From contig JAEXPL010000172.1 of assembly GCA_023446865.1 (NCBI GenBank), forward strand, positions 1-13,917: a stretch of DNA of 13,917 nt. The letters are read 5' to 3'. The notes below the pieces were generated by a model, which was not told the DNA's origin, searched no databases, and saw only the letters and a list, made by a program, of their open reading frames with translations. Positions 1 through 6,901 of this stretch are shown here, piece after piece (positions within the stretch are counted from its first letter, which is position 1; every line of letters starts with the position of its first letter). The translations under genes were made by a program, and so were the position numbers. This stretch comes from Verrucomicrobiota bacterium. Its GTDB lineage: Bacteria > Verrucomicrobiota > Verrucomicrobiia > Opitutales > Opitutaceae.

Positions 1-1
1 C

Positions 2-1525
2 GCGCTCGACTCGATCATCCTCGAGCTGAGCGGGCTCGGCTCGCACCACGTGCTCGAGTCTCCGCCGGCCGGCGACGAGCCACAGCCGGGCCGTTGGCGC
101 CTCAAGCTCGAGACCGCCGCACCCCGCGAGCGCATCGACGACGCCTTCACCTTCGCCATCGACGCCCGCCCGCGGATCGACCGCGCCCCCTTCGACCAGC
201 CCGCCGGCGCGCCCGCCGCCGCCCCGGACGTGTCCACCGCTGCCGCGCCCAAGAACGGCAACGGCAAGGTGCGCCGCGACGCCAGCGCCGCCGCGGCCGC
301 CGCCGTCGCCACCGCCAAGCGCGAGATGCTCCGCGTATCGGCCGACAAGCTCGACAAGCTCGTCAACCTCGTGGGCGAGCTCGTCATCCTCAAGTCGCAG
401 GTGAGCGAAGGCTGCTCCGCCGTGCCCAACCTCCCGCCCATGCTCCAGGGCGCGGCCGAGGGACTCCAGCGCCTCGCCTTCGAGCTGCGCGATGTCGTGC
501 TCGGCGTGCGCATGATGCCTATCGGCGAGACCTTCGCGAAGTTCCAGCGCCTCACCCGCGACCTCTCCCGCGACCTCGGCAAGGAGGTCGCGCTCGTCAT
601 CCAGGGCGCGGAGACGGAGATGGACAAGACCGTGCTCGACCAGCTGGCCGACCCGCTCATGCACCTCGTGCGCAACAGCCTCGACCACGGCTGCGAGACG
701 CCCGAGGCCCGCGTCGCCGCCGGCAAGCCGCGCACCGCCACGCTCACCCTGCGCGCCGAGCAGCGCGGCGACCGCGTGTGGATCGTCGTGGCCGACGACG
801 GCCGCGGCCTCGACGCCGCCAAGATCCGCGCCAAGGCCATCGCCCGCGGCCTGCTCTCGCCCGACGCCAACCCCTCCGAGCAGGAGATCTACCAGTTCAT
901 CATGCTCCCGGGCTTCTCCACCGCGGACAAGGTATCCGAAGTCTCGGGCCGCGGCGTGGGGCTCGATGTCGTCAAGCGCAGCATCGAGGCCCTGCGCGGC
1001 TCGATCGAGCTGCGCAGCACCCCGGGCCAGGGCGCCGAGATCCGGCTCTCGCTCCCGCTCACCCTCGCGATCATCGAGGGCCTCATGGTCCGCGTCGGTG
1101 GCGACCGGTACATCCTTCCCCTGGGCAGCGCCCGCGAGGCGATCGAGCTCCGCCGCGACCGCCGGCTCGCCGCCAACGGCCGCAACGTCGTCGACCTGCA
1201 TGGCGAGATGATGCCCTATGTGCGCCTGCGCGAGGTGTTCGACTACACCGACGAGCCGCCGCCCATCGAGCGCATCGTCATCGTCGAGCTCGAGGACAAG
1301 CGCATCGGCATCGCCGTCGACGAGGTGCTCGGCAACCACCAGACCGTGCTCAAGTCCCTCGGCTGGCTCGGGCGTCGCGTCGACGTCTTCACCGGCGCCA
1401 CCGTGCTCGGCGACGGTCGCGTCGCCCTCATTGTCGACATCCCCGGCCTCGTCGCCTTCGACGCCGCCCGCCTCCCGGCCGGCCTCGGCCTGGGCGCCGG
1501 CGCCACGCTCGCGCTGGCGAACTAA
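2..1525 (+). CDS. cheA: Chemotaxis histidine kinase CheA, 3' part (5' end outside window)
   Basis: Partial gene: the frame is open from base 2, so a GTG at 50 is only an internal codon. CheA is the cytoplasmic kinase that couples chemoreceptors to CheY and CheB. The first ~45 residues (an LGS turn, a WRLKL strand, then DAFTFAID) resemble the regulatory segment between HPt and kinase core. An Ala/Pro-rich linker follows to about 340. The dimerisation helices contain VNLVGELVILKSQ. The ATPase has its N box HLVRNSLDHG (662-691), the DDGRG G1 box (794-808) and GRGVGLD of the G2 box (947-967). The end is a CheW-like domain that binds CheW and receptors, with IEGLMVRVGGDRYILPL at its start. All kinase motifs look intact. 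The phosphorylated HPt histidine lies outside the window, so it cannot be checked. An HDOD gene follows 30 bases downstream, probably in the same transcript. Confidence 0.95.
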   Translation, partial: ALDSIILELSGLGSHHVLESPPAGDEPQPGRWRLKLETAAPRERIDDAFTFAIDARPRIDRAPFDQPAGAPAAAPDVSTAAAPKNGNGKVRRDASAAAAAAVATAKREMLRVSADKLDKLVNLVGELVILKSQVSEGCSAVPNLPPMLQGAAEGLQRLAFELRDVVLGVRMMPIGETFAKFQRLTRDLSRDLGKEVALVIQGAETEMDKTVLDQLADPLMHLVRNSLDHGCETPEARVAAGKPRTATLTLRAEQRGDRVWIVVADDGRGLDAAKIRAKAIARGLLSPDANPSEQEIYQFIMLPGFSTADKVSEVSGRGVGLDVVKRSIEALRGSIELRSTPGQGAEIRLSLPLTLAIIEGLMVRVGGDRYILPLGSAREAIELRRDRRLAANGRNVVDLHGEMMPYVRLREVFDYTDEPPPIERIVIVELEDKRIGIAVDEVLGNHQTVLKSLGWLGRRVDVFTGATVLGDGRVALIVDIPGLVAFDAARLPAGLGLGAGATLALAN

Positions 1526-1555
1526 ACCCCTCCGCAACCTTCCGTTTTCCCCGTC

Positions 1556-2431
1556 ATGGCCACTCCCGAGAAGCCCACCAAGGAACAATTCCTCGCGGCG
1601 ATCCTGAAGATCGAGCGGTTTTCACCCGCCCCGCGTGTACTGAGCAAGGCGCTCACGCTCCTGCGCAACCCCAACGCCGAGATCGAAGACATCGTCGCCC
1701 TCATCCGTTCCGATGCCGCGCTCGCCGCCGACATCATCCGCGGCTCCAACAGCGCGTTCTACGGCGCCGGTGAACGCGTCTCCTCCCTCGACCTCGCGCT
1801 CCAGCGCATCGGCTTCCGCGAGGGTATCCGTCTGCTCAATCATGCCGTCGCCCACCTTGCCGCCGGCCGCAACCTCGGCAGCTACGGCATCGCCGCCGAG
1901 GATTTCTGGGCCGAGAGCCTCTTCCAGGGGCTGCTCCTGGAGGAGCTTGCCAAGGAGACGGGCGCCGTGTCGCCGGATGATGCGCACACCGCCGGCCTCC
2001 TGCGCTACATCGGCCGGCTGGCCATCAACCAGAGCATCGACGACCTCGGCGGTGGCCTGTTCTGGGACGGCGCCGTGCCCGTCGCGCAGTGGGAGCTCGA
2101 GACTGTGGGTTTCACGCAGGAGCAGGCCGGCGCGATCCTCATGAAGCACTGGCAGTTTCCCGACAGGACCGTGCAGGCCATCGAATGGCAGCGTGCCCCC
2201 GCGCAGGCCCCGACGTCGAACTGGCTGGCGGAGGCGCTGGAGTTCGCGGCGGCGGTGCTGCCGGCCGGCAGCGAGAGCGCGAAGTTTGGCGACGTGCTCG
2301 CCGCCACGGCGCCCGCGTTGGCCGCGCATCCCTTCGCCCAGGCCAACCAGCTCGCCGGCGAGCGCATCGCGCACCTCGTCGAGCTCGCCCGCAACGGCCT
2401 CACCGCGGTGAACCAGCACCTTTACGGCTGA
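1556..2431 (+). CDS. HDOD domain protein
   Basis: A 291-residue protein, nearly all of it one HDOD domain (about residues 15-215). The family is related to HD phosphohydrolases but is generally thought to act as a non-catalytic signalling or scaffold domain. Visible family features are FSPAPRVLSKALTLL near the N terminus, the IRSDAALAADIIRGSNSAFY helix pair, and AGLLRYIGRLAIN at 146-158. In that last segment the usual His-Asp of HD enzymes is replaced by Arg-Tyr, which argues against metal-dependent hydrolysis. No signal peptide or membrane segment is visible. The ATG at 1556 fits the family N terminus, although no clear Shine-Dalgarno site precedes it. The 30-base gap after cheA suggests co-transcription and a role in the chemotaxis or motility pathway; that role is inferred from context only. 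Confidence 0.88.
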   Translation: MATPEKPTKEQFLAAILKIERFSPAPRVLSKALTLLRNPNAEIEDIVALIRSDAALAADIIRGSNSAFYGAGERVSSLDLALQRIGFREGIRLLNHAVAHLAAGRNLGSYGIAAEDFWAESLFQGLLLEELAKETGAVSPDDAHTAGLLRYIGRLAINQSIDDLGGGLFWDGAVPVAQWELETVGFTQEQAGAILMKHWQFPDRTVQAIEWQRAPAQAPTSNWLAEALEFAAAVLPAGSESAKFGDVLAATAPALAAHPFAQANQLAGERIAHLVELARNGLTAVNQHLYG

Positions 2432-2846
2432 GTCGTCGACAACCAGCCGAGCGACGAGAGCCGGGCGCTCCGGGCAACCTGGAACCCAGGAATTCAGATA
2501 TCGCCCCGCGCGGGGCGCCGCTCGCCGGTGGAGCGCGCCGTCCTGGAGGCCTTGGCGTCACCGGTGATTCCTGACGGCGCAAGAGACCCTGAACGCTCGC
2601 AGGTGAACCAGCAGGGGCCGCGGAAACCGGCCTCCGCCTCCCCGACGGGCGGCGGCCTGCCGATGCGGGATCATCGATACCACAGTCGGACTTCGCTCTT
2701 CGGTTTCGTTCGGCAAAGACCAGACCCGATGATCGTCCTACTTCCGCCTGGGTCCGCCTCGCTCGCCAACGCAGTCACTCGCCTGCCTGATTGTGCAGGG
2801 GGCGGGTCGGACGTTTGGGCGAAGCGCCGTGACCGACGAAGCGCGC
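2432..2846. other. Convergent non-coding region of 415 bases
   Basis: This lies between the ends of two converging genes (HDOD on +, transglutaminase on -). I see no credible gene: the open frames here have no family features and overlap the transglutaminase antisense. It holds several small palindromes. These are TCGTCG/CGACGA around a 13-base loop (2433-2457), a 16-base perfect palindrome (2502-2517) overlapping a bulged stem (2514-2539), TCACCGGTGA (2558-2567), and a distant GATCATCG/CGATGATC pair (2669-2676 with 2727-2734). Transcription from both sides should stop here, but no stem is followed by a convincing T run. CTGGAACCCAGGA at 2479-2491 recurs almost identically at 5120-5132. Confidence 0.7.
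2502..2539. terminator. Possible GC-rich terminator hairpins
   Basis: CGCCCCGC followed by its complement forms a perfect 16-base palindrome at 2502-2517. An alternative, overlapping stem pairs GGCGC-(C)-GCTC (2514-2523) with GAGCGCGCC (2531-2539) around a 7-base loop. The position, 70 bases past the HDOD stop in a convergent gap, suits transcription termination. There is no U tract, so a factor-independent terminator is doubtful. Confidence 0.3.
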
Positions 2847-3755
2847 TCACTCGGCGCGGCGAACCTGGACCTCGACGATCATCTCGCGGGTGCCGCGGCC
2901 GCGGAAGGTGCCGCTGACGGGGCGGATGTCGGCGTAGTCGCGGCCGATGGCGAGCTTCACGTAGTTCGTGCCGGGCAGGCGGCGGTGGGTGGGGTCGTAG
3001 CCGCGCCAGCCGTAGCCGGGGAGCAGGATCTCGACCCAGGCGTGCGACGCCTCGATGTCGTCGGGCTTGCGGGCGGGGTTGAGGAAGTAGCCGCTCACGT
3101 AGCGCGCGGGGATGCCGGCGCCGCGGCAGAGGCCGATCATGAGGTGCGCGTAATCCTGGCAGACGCCGCGGCGCGTCTCGAGCACGTCGACCACGCGGGT
3201 GTTCACCTTGGTGGCGTTGGGCGAGTAGGTGAGGATGTCGTGCACGTGTTCGCCGAGGCGCACGGCGTCGGCCCAGAGGTCGTAGATGGTGGAGCCGAGA
3301 ACCTGTTTCACCTCGTGGCGGAGCGGTACGGCGAGCGGGACGTAGCTGGAGTCGGAGAGGAAGTCGAAGTGTTCGACCCCGATCGAGGGCTCGTCGAGCA
3401 GCGCCGGGGCGAATGGCGCGAGCGGCAGCGGGCGGGGATCAGGTCGGGTCTCGACGATCGAGATCGCTTCGATGTCGAGTTGTTCGTGGGCGGCGGGAAG
3501 ATCGAAGTAGTGGACGCGGTTCTTGTGGAAGTCGTCGTACTCGCGGACGGTGGCCTCGGGGGTGAGACGGAGCTCGAACGTGGCGCAGGTCTGCGTGGCG
3601 TCGCTGAGCGGACGGAGGCGGACCTCGTTGAAGCTGTCGGTGACCGGGCCGTGGTAGAGGAAGCGGGTGAGGTGGCGCACGCGGATGCGCTGGCCGGCGG
3701 GGGCGGCGGGCTCGGCGCGGGGCTCGGCAGCGGGCTGGGGTGTCGAGTCGGGCAT
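2847..3755 (-). CDS. Transglutaminase-like cysteine protein (split cluster)
   Basis: A 302-residue protein of the bacterial transglutaminase-like family. After a Pro/Ala-rich N-terminal stretch of about 20 residues comes the beta-rich Bact_transglu_N domain (RHLTRFLYHGPVTDSFNEV onward), then the catalytic core from about 150. The triad is visible: Cys199 in RRGVCQDYAH, His238 in ASHAWVEI, and Asp254 in GYDPTH. Such proteins use the cysteine to cleave or transfer amide bonds; those next to ATP-grasp and Alpha-E genes are predicted to work on a peptide made by their neighbours. No signal peptide is seen, so it is probably cytoplasmic. It is the last gene of a leftward cluster, 181 bases after the Alpha-E frame. 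A GTG at codon 26 is an alternative start, but ATG at 3755 keeps the whole N-terminal domain. The substrate is unknown. Confidence 0.92.
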   Translation of the reverse strand: MPDSTPQPAAEPRAEPAAPAGQRIRVRHLTRFLYHGPVTDSFNEVRLRPLSDATQTCATFELRLTPEATVREYDDFHKNRVHYFDLPAAHEQLDIEAISIVETRPDPRPLPLAPFAPALLDEPSIGVEHFDFLSDSSYVPLAVPLRHEVKQVLGSTIYDLWADAVRLGEHVHDILTYSPNATKVNTRVVDVLETRRGVCQDYAHLMIGLCRGAGIPARYVSGYFLNPARKPDDIEASHAWVEILLPGYGWRGYDPTHRRLPGTNYVKLAIGRDYADIRPVSGTFRGRGTREMIVEVQVRRAE

Positions 3756-3936
3756 GCGGTGGAGGCTGGATCAGGAGAACGGAATGGGTCCGATGGGACC
3801 TATAGGACGAATGGGAACGCGGAGGGCAAGTGCGTGGCTCGAAGCGGCGCGGGCGAAGGACGCGCCTCCCGCGCGCCGGGCAGGTGGGGTGCGCCGGTGC
3901 GGGACGGGGATCCGGGAGCGGAGCGGCGGTGTGCCC
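3756..3936. other. Spacer upstream of the leftward transglutaminase gene
   Basis: These 181 bases hold no supported gene. They contain a four-unit nonamer repeat (3780-3815) close to the transglutaminase start, then GC-rich sequence without clear motifs. I find no convincing promoter. A gap this wide is unusual for this operon type and could hold a separate promoter or simply reflect repeat insertion. Confidence 0.6.
3780..3815. repeat. Degenerate tandem nonamer repeat, four units
   Basis: Four contiguous 9-base units are seen on the + strand: CGGAATGGG, TCCGATGGG, ACCTATAGG and ACGAATGGG. Each has the form NNNNATRGG. The array ends 25 bases upstream of the start codon of the leftward transglutaminase gene and would therefore sit in its leader or promoter. 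Confidence 0.75.
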
Positions 3937-5007
3937 TCACTCGCCTGGCTGTTGCTGCTGCTCCTCCTGCTGGTGGAGACGGAGCTCGGCTTCCTCGTCG
4001 ACGGGACGGTGGGCCATGAAGGTGTCGAAGATGATCGAGCTGACCTGATCGAGCACGGGAATGATCTGGGCGAGGAACTCGTGCATGCCCTTCCGGAAGA
4101 CCTCGTCGATCGAGGTGTAGTTGAGTTCCGAGACGAGACGGCCGCAGAGGCGCTCGGCCTCGTTGTTGTGCTGGCCGACGGGCGTGCCGCTGATGCGGCG
4201 CAGGTAGAGGTCGATCTGCGCGAGGCAGTAGCGCACGGAGCGCGGGAACGTCTCGGAGAAGAGGAGGAACTCGGCGACCTTCCAGGGCAGGATCTCGGAG
4301 ACGTAGAAACGCCGCTACGCCTCCAGCGCGCTGGCGCAGCGCAGCGCGGAGCGCCATTGCGCGGTGTCGACCGCGCCGCCGACGTCGGTCGGGGCGGGGA
4401 GGAGGATGTGGTACTTGAGGTCGAGGAGGCGGATGGTCTTGTCGGCGCGTTCGATGTAGCGGCCGAGTTGGATGAAGTTGTAGCCCTCGTCGTGGGGGAA
4501 GGTGGCGGCAGTGAGACCCTGGAAGAGATGCGAGGCGTTCTTGATGCGGGCGTAGAACTCGCTCGGGCTGTGCTGCCAGAGCGTGCGCGCCTCGAGGCTG
4601 TGGAGGAAGAGGTGGAGGTCGTTGACGGTCTCCCACATCTCAAGGGAGATGCGGTCGCGGATCATCCGGGCGTTCTCGCGAGCGGCCAGGGTGCAGGAGA
4701 GGATCGAGTTCGGGTTGGCCGTGGCGAACGTCATGAACTCCGTCACGCTGGCCGCATCGGCTTTGGCGAAGTGCTGACGGAAGAGTTCGGCGTCGCCCGA
4801 GGACGAGAGAAGCGAGGTCCAGTGCTCGGCGAGGGTGGCGTCGTCGGGTTTCTCGACGTCGAGGAGGAGCTGGAGGTTGACGTCGAGGAGGCGGGCGATG
4901 TTCTCCGCGCGCTCGAAGTAGCGGCCGAGCCAGTAGAGGGAGTTGGCCACGCGCGAGAGCATGGGGAGCTTGCGGCGCGGCGGAGCGGAGAGAGCGGCGG
5001 CTTTCAT
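3937..5007 (-). pseudogene. Alpha-E domain protein interrupted by an in-frame amber codon
   Basis: This is an Alpha-E (DUF403) protein, an all-helical domain that accompanies circularly permuted ATP-grasp enzymes and is thought to support peptide ligation. Read through, the frame spans 356 codons before its TGA, with a TAG at codon 231 (4315-4317). The N-terminal part (230 residues) has MLSRVANSLYWLGRYFERAE and GRYIERADKTIRLLDLKYH. After the stop the same frame continues with RRFYVSEILPWKVAEFLLF and FPRSVRYCLAQIDLYL, exactly the family continuation, then a Gln/Glu-rich tail. The stop falls after SALEA where Tyr is expected; TAC to TAG is a single change. No frameshift is needed. It could be a recent nonsense mutation, a sequencing error, or suppressed in vivo. 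The first later start-type codon (GTG at 4236) would yield only a 99-residue fragment. Met16 is an alternative start matching the family N terminus. The gene lies 227 bases after the ATP-grasp gene. Confidence 0.85.
4315..4317 (-). other. In-frame TAG codon inside the Alpha-E gene
   Basis: The triplet CTA on the + strand reads TAG in the Alpha-E frame. The codons before it encode LRCASALEA and those after encode RRFYVSEILPWK. Both sides match the family without a gap, so the codon replaces one residue, most likely tyrosine. Confidence 0.9.
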
Positions 5008-5234
5008 TGGAACTCGGAAGGTGGAACGGGGAACGCGGAAGGAAGGACGGAAGAGGAGAAGATGTGGAAATCAGGGAGTCAGGAACGGAGGCGGACGACG
5101 GAGACCGGCGGAGGGGAATCTGGACCCCAGGAGATCAGGAAGGGAATACGGAGCGGGTGAAGGGCCGGAAGGTCGGAGGGTGGGCGGGTCGCTCGGGAGA
5201 TCGGCAATCGAACATCCCAAAGCGAAAACGTTGC
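5008..5234. other. Repeat-rich spacer between ATP-grasp and Alpha-E genes
   Basis: These 227 bases hold no supported gene. The + strand is strongly purine-rich for most of its length, so the transcript of the leftward cluster would be pyrimidine-rich here. It contains the GGAA heptamer array (5009-5043) directly at the Alpha-E start, a CTGGACCCCAGGA copy of a sequence seen at 2479-2491, and GGAAATCAGGGAGTCAGGAA-type elements around 5066-5085. No clear terminator or promoter is seen. Confidence 0.6.
5009..5043. repeat. Tandem GGAANNN heptamer repeat, five units
   Basis: Five contiguous heptamers are visible on the + strand: GGAACTC, GGAAGGT, GGAACGG, GGAACGC and GGAAGGA. Irregular GGAA units continue at 5041 and 5049. 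On the coding strand they read NNNTTCC and abut the ATG of the Alpha-E gene (5005-5007), replacing any Shine-Dalgarno site there. Confidence 0.8.
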
Positions 5235-6716
5235 TCACTCGTCGCCGTGGAGGACCCAGGTGTCTTTGGAGCCGCCACCCTGCGAGGAGTTCACGACGAG
5301 CGAGCCCTTGCGGAGGGCGACGCGGGTGAGGCCGCCGGGGGTGACCTTGATCTTCTCGCCGCAGAGGATGTAGGGACGGAGGTCGATGTGGCGGCCTTCG
5401 AAGCCCTCGCCGCACCACGTGGGGTGGCGGGAGAGCGAGATGGGCGGCTGGGCGATGAAGTTGCGCGGGTTGTCGATGATCATCGCGCGGAACTTCTCGA
5501 CCTCCTCCTTCGCGGCCCACGGACCCATGAGCATGCCGTAGCCACCGGCCTCGTTGGCGCTTTTCACGACGAGCTTGGCGAGGTTGTCGAGGATGTAGGT
5601 GCGGTCCTTCTCCTCGGAGGCGAGGTAGGTGTCGACGTTGGGCAGGATCGGTTCCTCGCCGAGGTAGAATTTGATGATCCGCGGGACGAAATAGTACATG
5701 ACCTTGTCGTCCGCGATGCCGGTGCCGATGGTGTTGGCGAGGCTGACGTTGCCCGCCCGGTACGCCTGCACGAGGCCGGGCACGCCCAGCAGCGAGTCGG
5801 CGCGGAAGACCGAGGGGTCGAGGAAGTCGTCGTCGATGCGGCGGTTGATGACGGCGACCGCCACCAAGCCGGCGACGGTGCGCATGAACACGCGGGCGTC
5901 CTTCACGACGAGGTCGCGGCCCTCGACGATCGGGATGCCCATCGAGCGGGCGAGGAAGGTGTGCTCGAAATAGGCGCTGTTGTAGACGCCGGGGGTGAGC
6001 AGCACGCAGTTGGGCGTGTCGCTGCGCATGCCGGCGGGTGCGGTGTACTGAAGGGATTTGAGCAGCTCCTGCGCGTAATTCTCCACCGGGCGGACCTTCG
6101 CGGCTTGGTAGAGGCCGGGGAAGGCGCGCTTCATGGCGGCGCGGTTCTCGATCATGTAGCTCGCGCCCGAGGGGCACCGGAGGTTGTCCTCGAGCACGAG
6201 GTAGCGGCCGTCGTGGTCGCGAATCAGGTCGGTGCCGCAGATGTGGACGTAGACGCCCTTCGGGACGTCGAAATGCATGAATTCCCGGCGGAAGTGCCGC
6301 GCGCTGAGCACGTAGTGGGCGGGGATCACGCGCTCCTTCAGGATGCGTTGCTCGTGGTAGATGTCGTGGAGGAAGAGGTTGAGCGCAGTGAGGCGCTGGG
6401 TGAGGCCGGCTTCGAGCGTGGCCCATTCTTTCGCCGGGATGACGCGTGGCATCAGGTCGAAGGGAAAGATGCGCTCGGTGCCTTGGTTGTCGCTGTAGAC
6501 GGTGAAGGTCACGCCGCCGCGCATGAAGGCCACGTCGACGGCGGCCTGCTTCTTGTAGTACTCCTCGCGCGCAAGGCCGCCGAGGTGCTGGTGGACCTTG
6601 CGGTAGGCTGGGCGGACGGCGCCTTCGCGGGAGAGCATCTCGTCGAAAAACGAGCCCACGTCGTACGGCTCGAGGAGCGAGCGCGAGGTGGGGGCGGAGC
6701 AAGTGGCGGCGGTCAT
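5235..6716 (-). CDS. Circularly permuted ATP-grasp ligase-like protein (stand-alone form)
   Basis: From the ATG at 6716 this is a 493-residue protein of the circularly permuted ATP-grasp type 2 family (DUF404/DUF407), predicted to join a carboxylate to an amine using ATP. Motifs in order are FTVYSDNQGTERIFPFDLMP (about 73-90), LEDNLRCPSGASY (175-187), LLTPGVYNSAYFEHTFLA, RRIDDDFLDP (292-301), ANTIGTGIADDK, LVVKSANEAGGYGM (382-395), RHIDLRP (442-448), and SSQGGGSKDTWVL near the end. These contain the acidic and basic residues expected at an ATP and metal site. Upstream in-frame starts to 6836 would add about 40 residues without family features, so 6716 is preferred; no Shine-Dalgarno site is present. 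Where relatives usually read VDVIYRR, this one reads VAVINRR. It is the first gene of the leftward cluster, divergent from the DUF2126 operon. The substrate is unknown. Confidence 0.93.
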   Translation of the reverse strand: MTAATCSAPTSRSLLEPYDVGSFFDEMLSREGAVRPAYRKVHQHLGGLAREEYYKKQAAVDVAFMRGGVTFTVYSDNQGTERIFPFDLMPRVIPAKEWATLEAGLTQRLTALNLFLHDIYHEQRILKERVIPAHYVLSARHFRREFMHFDVPKGVYVHICGTDLIRDHDGRYLVLEDNLRCPSGASYMIENRAAMKRAFPGLYQAAKVRPVENYAQELLKSLQYTAPAGMRSDTPNCVLLTPGVYNSAYFEHTFLARSMGIPIVEGRDLVVKDARVFMRTVAGLVAVAVINRRIDDDFLDPSVFRADSLLGVPGLVQAYRAGNVSLANTIGTGIADDKVMYYFVPRIIKFYLGEEPILPNVDTYLASEEKDRTYILDNLAKLVVKSANEAGGYGMLMGPWAAKEEVEKFRAMIIDNPRNFIAQPPISLSRHPTWCGEGFEGRHIDLRPYILCGEKIKVTPGGLTRVALRKGSLVVNSSQGGGSKDTWVLHGDE

Positions 6717-6809
6717 GAATTGCACAAATAGCAGCCCGCGGGCCAACCCGCATCGCGGGACCGGATTGGTGCTTTTTGTCCGCATCGGCACCCTCCGGTG
6801 GCCGCTGGC

Positions 6810-6836
6810 ATGAGCCCTGCAATGAGCGGCGCTCAT
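6810..6836. promoter_or_regulatory. Candidate operator made of ATGAGC half-sites
   Basis: ATGAGC occurs at 6810-6815 and again at 6822-6827, and its complement GCTCAT follows at 6831-6836 after a 3-base spacer. The last two form a perfect inverted repeat. A direct repeat plus an inverted repeat in a divergent promoter region is typical of a regulator binding site, but no regulator gene is in the window. Confidence 0.35.
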
Positions 6837-6850
6837 ACACTGCCACTCAC

Positions 6851-6884
6851 GGCTCGCTCGCAGCCTCTCCGGCTGCGTCGAGCC
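6851..6884 (+). promoter_or_regulatory. Strong hairpin in the 5' leader of the DUF2126 operon
   Basis: GGCTCG (6851-6856) pairs with CGAGCC (6879-6884), and CGCAGCC (6859-6865) pairs with GGCTGCG (6871-6877). They are separated by a CT/T internal loop and capped by the loop TCTCC. The 13-pair structure ends 17 bases before the ATG at 6902 and could affect ribosome access. It could equally be a copy of a dispersed palindromic repeat. Confidence 0.5.
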
Positions 6885-6901
6885 CTCGCGCTCGCCTGCC
6901 C

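Larger units (their letters stand above)
6717..6901. promoter_or_regulatory. Shared divergent control region between the two clusters
   Basis: These 185 bases separate the start codons of the leftward ATP-grasp and rightward transglutaminase-DUF2126 genes, so both promoters are probably here. Visible elements are a CCCGC-ATC-GCGGG hairpin (6747-6759), three ATGAGC hexamers (6810-6836), a long GC-rich hairpin (6851-6884), and a small AT-rich patch near 6716-6730. I cannot assign -35 and -10 boxes with confidence on either strand. Confidence 0.5.

Noticed and set aside
2528..2917. 129-codon open frame in the convergent gap
   Set aside because: It runs into the transglutaminase gene antisense and reads like translated intergenic repeat sequence.
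3780..3815. CRISPR array
   Set aside because: The units are only nine bases, contiguous and without spacers.
4234..4317. Frameshift as the cause of the broken Alpha-E gene
   Set aside because: The sequence before and after the stop is in the same frame and matches the family with only one residue replaced, so a base substitution explains it.
4315..4317. Pyrrolysine insertion at the TAG
   Set aside because: The family has tyrosine here, no pyrrolysine gene is in the window, and that machinery is restricted mostly to methanogens and a few other lineages.
5007..6731. 574-codon open frame on the + strand opposite the stand-alone ATP-grasp gene
   Set aside because: It mirrors the real gene, has biased composition and no family features; its start lies in the heptamer repeat region.
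6747..6777. Rho-independent terminator from the CCCGC/GCGGG hairpin and later T run
   Set aside because: The five-T run is 13 bases past the stem and no gene on the + strand ends there.
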